Shown here piece after piece: positions 29,948-35,696 of a DNA stretch of 35,696 bases (the first letter of the stretch is position 1; each line of letters starts with the position of its first letter). The notes under the pieces are model-generated. The model saw only the letters and a list, made by a program, of their open reading frames with translations. It had not been told where the DNA came from and made no database searches. Source of the DNA: Kofleriaceae bacterium (GTDB lineage Bacteria > Myxococcota_A > Polyangia > Haliangiales > Haliangiaceae); assembly GCA_025357755.1 (NCBI GenBank), contig JANXOP010000116.1, forward strand, positions 1 through 35,696, in the 5' to 3' direction. Both the position numbers and the translations under genes were made by a program.

Positions 29948-32900
29948 TCACAGCGCGCTCGTCGTCTCGAGCGCGGTCGGCGACGGCGGCTCGGGAGCGC
30001 GCACGCGCTGGACCAGCGCCGCGAGGCCCGGCATCACGACCAGCGTGACGAGCGTCGCCAGTACGAGGCCACCGATCACCGCGATCGCGAGCGGGCGTTG
30101 AAGTGCCGAACCCGCGCCGATGCCGATCGCGAGCGGCGCGAGGCCCGCGAGCGTGGCCGCCGTGGTCATGAGGATGGGTCGGAGGCGGCGGCGCGCTGCG
30201 TGGATCAGCGCGACATCGAGCGCGATGCCTTCGGCGAGCTCCTCGTGGACGCGCTCGAGCAACAGGATGCCGTTCTTGACGACGAGGCCGACGAGCAGGA
30301 TCAGGCCGGTCATCGACGAGAGATCGAGCGGCGTGTGGGTGATCGCGAGCGCGACGAGGCCGCCCGCGGTGGAGAGCGGCGCACCCACCAGCACCACGAG
30401 CGCGAAGCGCAGCGAGCGGAGCTGGATGACGAGCACGAGCAAGACCAGGGCGACCGCGGCGAGCGCGACCCCGATCAGCTCCTTGCGGGCGGCGGCGCTG
30501 GATTCGGCCTGACCTCCGATCTCGAGTTGAGCGCCGCGCGGCAGCGGGAGGTCCTTGACAGCGTCACGCACCGCGGCTTCGCCGGCGCCGAGGTTGCCAT
30601 TCGGCGTCGCCGAGGTCATCACGAGGGCGGAGCGTAGGCCATCGCGGCGGAGCACCGCGGGAGACAGCGGGCGATCGAAGGTGACGACCTGAGCGAGCGG
30701 CAGCGCGTGCGGGCCGTACGCGATCTGGCTATTCGCGAGCGCGGTCGCGGAGTACCGGATCGCATCGGGGTAGCGGAGGCGGACGCCGATCACGCGCTCG
30801 GGGCGGAAGATCTCGCTGACCTGCCGACCCTCGACGGCGATCTCGAGATCGTCGCCGACGGTCTGAGCGTCGAGCCCGAGCCGGGCCAGCTGTTGTGGAT
30901 CGGCAGTGGAGCGCAGGATCGGAATCTGACCTTCGCGACCATCGAACACGTCGACGAGCTCGGGGCGCTTTGCGAGGCGCTCGCCCGCGGCCTGGGCCCA
31001 CTTGTCGAGTGCGACGGGATCATCGCCGAGCACGCGGATCTCGATCGGCGCGGGGTTGCCAGCGAGGTCTGCGAGTACATCCTGGAGGACCTGAACATAC
31101 TCGAGGCGCGCCTCGGGGACAGCGGCGGCGAGCGCGTCGCGCGTGCGATCGATGACCGCCTCGATCGCGTCGCGCTTACTGGCATCCGTGAGGCGCACCA
31201 TGATGTCGCCACGGCTCTGCTGCGTGGCCGTGACCGGGCCGAGCTCGGTACCGGTGCGGCGCGTGAACGAGACGACCTCGGGAATCTTGGCGAGCTCGGT
31301 GTCGATCCGCTGCGCGATCCGGTCGGTCTCCTCGAGCGAGGTCCCGGAGGGCATGAAGAAATCGACGACGAACGCACCCTCATCCATCGCAGGAAGAAAG
31401 CCCGTGGCCAGGCCGCGGCTCGCGAACACCCCGGCCGCGAGCAGCACCACGATCACCGCGACCGAGACGATCCGATGATGGACGAGCCAGCCGATCGCGG
31501 TACTCGAACGGTCGCGACCTTCGACGCGCGGCTTGGACGATTTCAGGAGCTTGGCGAGGATCGGGATGATCGTGAGCGCGACGAGCAGCGAGAGTACGAC
31601 CGCGATCGCGAGCGTGAAGGCGAAGGCACCGAGGAACCTACCGGTCATGCCCGAGAGCAGCGCCAGCGGCGCGAACACCACGACGGTCGTGATCGTGGTG
31701 CCGAGCACGGCCGCGAACATGTCGCTGTAGCCGAGCGCGATCGCATCGTCGCGAGAGACGCCAGTTTCGAGCCGCGCGACGATTCCTTCGGTCACGACGA
31801 TCGCGTCGTCGACCACCAGGCCGATCGAGATCGCGAGACCACCGAGCGACATCAGATCGAGCGTCATGTTGAACACCCGCATGATCGCGAACGTGCCGAG
31901 GAGCGTGATCGGCACGGGCAGCGCGGCCACGAAACCGGCACGCAGATCGCGCAGCGCGATGCCGATCACCAGCAGCGCGAGCCCGACGCCGATCAGGATC
32001 GCGTCGCGCACGCTCGCGAGCGACTCGGTGACGAGCGCGGCTTGATCGTAGACGGCGGTCAGCTCGACGTTCTGTGGCAACGCGTGGTTCGCGCGCAAGA
32101 GCGCGACCTGAGCCTCGATCCCTGCGACCACCGCCGGCGTGCTCGCACCTGGGATCCGCGCGACGGCGATCGACACGGCCTCGCCGGTGGGACCGCGCAC
32201 GATGACATCTGGGTCGGCCGCACCTTCGGTGACCTCGGCGACCGTCCCGAGGGTGATCGGCCCTGTAGGTCCGGTCGCGATGGGGATCCGGCGCAACGAA
32301 GCGAGATCCGATGCCTGCGCGTCGAGCACGAGGGGCAACGTCTGGTGCTCGTCGAAGACGTGGCCTGCCGCGACCCGCACGTCGGCGGCTGCGAGTTTCG
32401 CCGCGAGCTGGGACGGCGTGACGTGGAGCGCCGCGAGCCGCACCGGATCGACGAGTAGCTCGGCTTCGCGCACCCGACCGCCCGAGATCTCGACGCCACC
32501 GACGCCTGCGACGCGCACGAACGCGGGCCGCACGACACGCTCCGCGAGATCGCGGAGCGTGCGTGGATCGACGGAACCACCGTGCCCCGAAAGCCGGGTC
32601 GGAAGCGCGAGATTGAACGTGATCACCGGGACCGCGGTCGGCAGGACACGCTCGACACGGGTGACCGTCCCCCGCGGTAGCTCGACATGATCGATCGCAG
32701 CGCGACACGCGAACTGCGCGGCGAGCGGATCGGTCTCGTCGGTGAGCTGGAGGGCGAGCTCGACCGCGCCGCGGATCGTCTTGGCGCGGACGTGACGCAC
32801 GCCCGGGACGACCGCGAGCGCATCTTCGAGAGGTCGCGTGACTTGCGCCTCGACGAGATCGGGCGCGAGCTGGCCCGCATGCGCAACGACGACGACGCGC

Positions 32901-33052
32901 GGAAACGTCATCTCCGGATAGATCCCGCTCGGCAACACGCTGATCGCGCGCGCGCCCGCGAGGGAGAGTGCGATCAGCGCGAGCCACACGACGGCGGGAT
33001 TTCCGCGCAACCAGCGAACGATCGCGACCGCACCACCGGCGGGCGCGCTCAT
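29948..33052 (-). CDS. RND efflux pump, inner-membrane transporter
   Basis: 1034 residues, full length for the family: N-terminal helix (about 20-40), a large periplasmic porter loop, helices 2-6 from about 350, a second loop from about 560, and helices to the C-terminus. Helix 4 carries SLGGLAISIGLVVDDAIVVTEGI with D415/D416, the proton-relay pair of HAE-type pumps (AcrB/MdtB), not the DxxxE arrangement of CusA. Porter motifs include YPEMTFPRVVVVAHAG, VEAQVTRPLEDAL and GIYP. It shares 1 nt (TGATG) with the membrane-fusion gene, so translation is coupled. Together with MFP, TolC-like channel and sensor kinase it forms a complete tripartite efflux operon. Substrate (organic compound versus metal) is undecided. 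Confidence 0.95.
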   Translation of the reverse strand: MSAPAGGAVAIVRWLRGNPAVVWLALIALSLAGARAISVLPSGIYPEMTFPRVVVVAHAGQLAPDLVEAQVTRPLEDALAVVPGVRHVRAKTIRGAVELALQLTDETDPLAAQFACRAAIDHVELPRGTVTRVERVLPTAVPVITFNLALPTRLSGHGGSVDPRTLRDLAERVVRPAFVRVAGVGGVEISGGRVREAELLVDPVRLAALHVTPSQLAAKLAAADVRVAAGHVFDEHQTLPLVLDAQASDLASLRRIPIATGPTGPITLGTVAEVTEGAADPDVIVRGPTGEAVSIAVARIPGASTPAVVAGIEAQVALLRANHALPQNVELTAVYDQAALVTESLASVRDAILIGVGLALLVIGIALRDLRAGFVAALPVPITLLGTFAIMRVFNMTLDLMSLGGLAISIGLVVDDAIVVTEGIVARLETGVSRDDAIALGYSDMFAAVLGTTITTVVVFAPLALLSGMTGRFLGAFAFTLAIAVVLSLLVALTIIPILAKLLKSSKPRVEGRDRSSTAIGWLVHHRIVSVAVIVVLLAAGVFASRGLATGFLPAMDEGAFVVDFFMPSGTSLEETDRIAQRIDTELAKIPEVVSFTRRTGTELGPVTATQQSRGDIMVRLTDASKRDAIEAVIDRTRDALAAAVPEARLEYVQVLQDVLADLAGNPAPIEIRVLGDDPVALDKWAQAAGERLAKRPELVDVFDGREGQIPILRSTADPQQLARLGLDAQTVGDDLEIAVEGRQVSEIFRPERVIGVRLRYPDAIRYSATALANSQIAYGPHALPLAQVVTFDRPLSPAVLRRDGLRSALVMTSATPNGNLGAGEAAVRDAVKDLPLPRGAQLEIGGQAESSAAARKELIGVALAAVALVLLVLVIQLRSLRFALVVLVGAPLSTAGGLVALAITHTPLDLSSMTGLILLVGLVVKNGILLLERVHEELAEGIALDVALIHAARRRLRPILMTTAATLAGLAPLAIGIGAGSALQRPLAIAVIGGLVLATLVTLVVMPGLAALVQRVRAPEPPSPTALETTSAL

Positions 33053-34203
33053 CAGTCTTTCTCCGCGGCCGCCGCTTTTGCCGGAGCACCGCTACCGGCG
33101 GGCTTGTCGGTACCCTTGCCCTCATCGGTGACCGAGAGGGTGACCAAGGGGGTGCCGTCGTCGAGGCCGAGCACGTGGTCGACGACGATCTGATCGCCCG
33201 CCGCGAGCCCCTTCGTGACTTCGGTCGTCGCATCGCCGCGCTGGCCGAGCGAAACTTCGCGAACGCGCGCGACGCCCTTGTCGCACACGACGAGCTCGTC
33301 GCTGCCGATCGCGGAGCGCCGGAGCGCGGTGGTCGGCACGACCAGGCCGGAGCGCTTCGCGATCACGATCCGTGCGGTCGCGGCACTACCGACGGGTAGT
33401 ACGACCTTCGTCGGCTCGAGCTGTACGCGCACGCTGCCGAGCAGCGTCACCGGATCGACCGCCGGTGCGACCCGTGCCACGGTCGCGGGTACATCCTCGC
33501 CACTGATCGCATGGACCGTCGCCGCGAGCCCGTCGCGGAGCTGGACGAGCGTCTGCGGTGCGACCTGTGCGCGCACTTCGAGGACCGCGAGGTCGGCGAC
33601 CTCGGCGACGGGCGTCGAGGTCGTGCCATCGACGCTCTCGCCGGCGCGCTTGTAGATGTGGAGCACCACACCCGCGAACGGGGCCCGAAGCTCGCGGCGC
33701 GCGAGCCGCTGCGACGCGAGATGATCGCGCGCACCCGCCGCATCGAGCTCTGCGCCGGCAGCCGAGGCCTTCGCCTTGGCATCCTCCAGATCACGCCGCG
33801 CACCGATGCCGCTGTCGACGAGCCGGATCTGACGCGCGAGCTCTTGATCGGCGGCTTGCTTGGTCGCCTGTGCACTCGCCACCCCGGCGTGTGCTTCGAC
33901 GCTACCCGCTGGCAGCGATGGATCTTCGATCACCGCGAGCAACGCACCGGCCGCGACGTGATCACCCTCCTCGACCGCGACCGAGGCCACGCGTCCTGCG
34001 GTCGGCGCGCTGATCACCGCATCGAGCTTCGGCGGAGGTGCGATCACCCCGCTGACCTCGATCGTGTCGTCGACCTGCGCGGTGGCGACCGCGCGGCACG
34101 TGACGTTCGCGGGTGTCGGTTGATCCGCTTCGGGAGCGGCCGCCTTGCCGCACGCCGCGATGGCACAGACGAGGGCGATCAAGTCGAACGAATTACGGCG
34201 CAT
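33052..34203 (-). CDS. RND membrane-fusion (periplasmic adaptor) lipoprotein
   Basis: 383 residues. Lipoprotein signal MRRNSFDLIALVCAIAAC (lipid Cys 18). A biotinyl-lipoyl-like half-motif APTAGRVASVAVEEGDHVAAG (about 66-86) and its partner RRELRAPFAGVVLHIYKRAG frame a helical hairpin rich in Ala/Gln (about 105-165). A beta-barrel domain and membrane-proximal part follow (LVVPTTALRRSA, GLAAGDQIVVD). The C-terminal tail is Lys/Gly/Ala-rich and probably disordered. It bridges the RND pump and the TolC-like channel. It overlaps the channel gene by 11 nt at its start and the pump gene by 1 nt at its end. Confidence 0.93.
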   Translation of the reverse strand: MRRNSFDLIALVCAIAACGKAAAPEADQPTPANVTCRAVATAQVDDTIEVSGVIAPPPKLDAVISAPTAGRVASVAVEEGDHVAAGALLAVIEDPSLPAGSVEAHAGVASAQATKQAADQELARQIRLVDSGIGARRDLEDAKAKASAAGAELDAAGARDHLASQRLARRELRAPFAGVVLHIYKRAGESVDGTTSTPVAEVADLAVLEVRAQVAPQTLVQLRDGLAATVHAISGEDVPATVARVAPAVDPVTLLGSVRVQLEPTKVVLPVGSAATARIVIAKRSGLVVPTTALRRSAIGSDELVVCDKGVARVREVSLGQRGDATTEVTKGLAAGDQIVVDHVLGLDDGTPLVTLSVTDEGKGTDKPAGSGAPAKAAAAEKD

Positions 34204-35404
34204 CGGTCCCCGCTGCGAGAGTCACGGCCTGCCACGCGAGCCCACTCTCGATCCGTGCGTTCGCGAGCTCTGCCGCGACCGCTTGTTGATCGCGAGTCGC
34301 GAGGAGCGCGGTCGAGAGGTCACGCGCGCCCTCGCGATACGCTTGCTGGGCGAGCTGGGTCGCGCGTTGTTGTGCGGGCATGACATCGTGTTCCAGCGCA
34401 GCCACGCGTTCGACCGCGGCCTGCCAGCGCTGGTAGGCGGCGACGAGGCCCGCGGCGAGCTCGGCATCGACACCGGCCAGCCGGATCGTCGCCGCATCGG
34501 TCTCCGCGTGCGCGGCGCGCAGCTGATCGCCGAGGTGACCGAAGAGCGGTAGCTCGAACGCGAGTCCCACGAACACGTCGGACCTATCGAGTGCGGTCGA
34601 ACCCGAACCCGAACCCTGAGTCGGATCGTCGTACGAGCCGGTCAGCTCGAATGCCAAGCCGGGACGGCGCGCGACCTCGAGCCGATGCTCGGTCGCCTCG
34701 CGCGCCGTGATCTGCGCGAGCGCCGCGGCGCGCTCGGGGTGGTGTGCGAGCACCGACCGGAGCTGGGCGAGCTCCGCCGCACCACCTGGCATCTCGCCCT
34801 TCGCGTGGCGCTCGATCGTGGGATCCCAGCCGAGGAGCCCCGCGAGCTCCGCGGCCCGTGCACGGGTCTCGCGCTTTGCGGCTGCGACGGCGACATCGGC
34901 GCGCGCACGCGCGGCATGCGCCGAGGTCACATCGACCTCGCCACCGGCGCCCGCATCGAACCGACCTTGGGCGATGCGTTCGAGCTCGGCCGCCTGGGTC
35001 GCGGCGGCGCTCTGGGTCACGACATCGGTATCCGCACGCGCGAGCTCGAGCCACGCGACGATCGCTCGTGCTCGCAGATCGCGGCGCGCGATGATCGCTT
35101 CATCTCGCGTGACGACCGCCTGCGCGGCCGCCTCCTGGCGCGCAGCGCCGAGCGTGCCGAGGATCGGGAGCGGCAGCGTCACCCCTGCGACGACGCGTGC
35201 GGTCAGCCGGTTCGTGCCGACGTGAAGCGTTGTCGGAGCCCACGCTCCCGCCGCATCCGTGCGCGCCTCCGCGGCGCGGACATCGAGCACGCTCGCGCGC
35301 GCCGCGGGCGCACGATCGACGGCTGCGGTGACGGTCGCCAACGAGACGTCCTCGGCGTGCGCAGCACCGGCCGCGAGTAGCACCACGAAGACCGCCCGGA
35401 TCAC
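34193..35404 (-). CDS. TolC/CusC-type outer-membrane efflux channel
   Basis: 403 residues from GTG at 35404; the frame is open to 35488 but that part overlaps the kinase and lacks a signal, whereas the GTG opens a signal peptide (MIRAVFVVLLAAGAAHA). The mature chain is the Ala-rich coiled-coil repeat of outer-membrane efflux proteins in two halves (for example ARAIVAWLELARADTDVVTQ and AAYQRWQAAVERVAALE), with conserved-style PLPILGTL, YREGARDLSTALLA and a GSYDDPTQ strand. No lipobox. It shares 4 nt (GTGA) with the kinase upstream and 11 nt with the adaptor downstream. It is the outer-membrane exit of the RND system. Confidence 0.92.
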   Translation of the reverse strand: MIRAVFVVLLAAGAAHAEDVSLATVTAAVDRAPAARASVLDVRAAEARTDAAGAWAPTTLHVGTNRLTARVVAGVTLPLPILGTLGAARQEAAAQAVVTRDEAIIARRDLRARAIVAWLELARADTDVVTQSAAATQAAELERIAQGRFDAGAGGEVDVTSAHAARARADVAVAAAKRETRARAAELAGLLGWDPTIERHAKGEMPGGAAELAQLRSVLAHHPERAAALAQITAREATEHRLEVARRPGLAFELTGSYDDPTQGSGSGSTALDRSDVFVGLAFELPLFGHLGDQLRAAHAETDAATIRLAGVDAELAAGLVAAYQRWQAAVERVAALEHDVMPAQQRATQLAQQAYREGARDLSTALLATRDQQAVAAELANARIESGLAWQAVTLAAGTDAP

Positions 35405-35696
35405 GGCAGCCTCACCGTCGCGGTGAAGCGCCCGTCGCGCACCGTCACGTCGATCTTGCCGTCGAGCAGCTCGACGAGCTTCTTGCACAGCGCGAGGCCG
35501 ATGCCGACGTGGCCAGCAGCCTGCTGGCGCGAGGTATCGCCGCGCCAGAAGCGATCGAACACGTGCGCCGCTTTCTCGGTCGTCAGGGTGCAGCCGGTGT
35601 TCATGACCCGCAGCACGCTGCCGATCAGCGTGATCCGCAGCTCGCCCCCGGCGTCGGCGTACGTCACGGCGTTGTCGAGGAGATTCGTGACGACGA
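35401..35696 (-). CDS. Sensor histidine kinase, C-terminal ATPase part (N-terminus outside window)
   Basis: The last about 98 residues of a histidine kinase. Visible: N-box TNLLDNAVTYA, a G1 region reading MNTGCTLT instead of DxGxG, the F-box VFDRFWRGDTSR and G2 GHVGIGLALCKKLVELL, then a closing strand FTATVRLP. The NTG form of G1 with FDRFWR is typical of CusS/CzcS-like kinases that control metal efflux. The stop overlaps the TolC-like GTG by 4 nt, so the kinase is the upstream member of the efflux operon and probably regulates it with a response regulator beyond the right edge. The metal link is inference. Confidence 0.9.
   Translation of the reverse strand, partial: VVTNLLDNAVTYADAGGELRITLIGSVLRVMNTGCTLTTEKAAHVFDRFWRGDTSRQQAAGHVGIGLALCKKLVELLDGKIDVTVRDGRFTATVRLP

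Noticed and set aside
30707-32458. 583-residue plus-strand frame opposite the RND gene
   Set aside because: Asp/Arg-rich antisense frame without domain; the RND protein is complete on the other strand.
1-35696. Mobile element, prophage or biosynthetic gene cluster
   Set aside because: No transposase, integrase, phage structural, NRPS or PKS gene is present, and no composition break is visible.

Overview
The window is GC-rich (about two thirds G+C by eye) and densely coded on both strands, with gene gaps mostly under 100 bp. Several traits together point to Myxococcota (former Deltaproteobacteria), possibly a Haliangium/Polyangium-like lineage: a DUF4215/fibro-slime lipoprotein, an OmpA protein with thrombospondin type-3 repeats, a eukaryote-like Ser/Thr kinase next to a response regulator, many lipoproteins, and a long TPR protein behind a hybrid histidine kinase. 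This assignment is inference from gene style. I saw no tRNA, rRNA, CRISPR array, transposase, integrase or phage gene.

Layout. 1-960: a cut LysR regulator diverging from a PPOX-type flavoprotein. 1185-4162: a DUF4215/fibro-slime surface lipoprotein, then, facing it, a small lipoprotein, a small membrane protein and a six-CXXC zinc-ribbon protein. 4201-6725: a ketopantoate-reductase-family enzyme, an Omp85-type barrel without POTRA domains, and a GFA-type zinc protein behind an operator-like site. 6753-8542: a Ser/Thr kinase whose N-terminus resembles the N2 domain of GspE/PilB ATPases, translationally coupled to a receiver-domain protein. 8543-13525 (minus): a tight five-gene cluster of an eight-helix membrane protein, a 70-aa membrane protein, an exported dienelactone hydrolase, an SCP2-type thiolase and a carotenoid cleavage oxygenase. 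13549-19709: membrane protein, PAS/HisKA/HATPase/REC hybrid kinase and an 1116-aa TPR protein. 19748-22267: leucine dehydrogenase and an OmpA/TSP3 porin. 22400-24336 (minus): a lipoprotein made of three tandem parvulin domains, a possible 32-aa membrane peptide, and a lysozyme-like lipoprotein. 24537-28857: STAS protein, P2-less CheA-like kinase and a dimethylglycine/sarcosine-dehydrogenase-type enzyme, joined by 1-nt and 4-nt overlaps. 28969-29943: a phosphoesterase lipoprotein. 29948-35696 (minus): sensor kinase (cut), TolC-type channel, membrane-fusion lipoprotein and RND pump, all overlapping.

How the genes work together. The minus-strand RND set at the right edge is a complete tripartite efflux system led by its own sensor kinase. 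The centre is rich in signalling modules (kinase-receiver, hybrid kinase-TPR, STAS-CheA), none accompanied by a DNA-binding output in the window. The strongest candidates for undescribed systems are the kinase with a secretion-ATPase-like sensor domain, the orphan STAS/CheA pair coupled to a one-carbon oxidoreductase, the triple-parvulin lipoprotein, and the membrane/hydrolase/thiolase/carotenoid-oxygenase cluster. A recurring layout is a TANNNT hexamer 5-10 nt before start codons that lack a Shine-Dalgarno sequence, suggesting frequent leaderless or near-leaderless transcripts.
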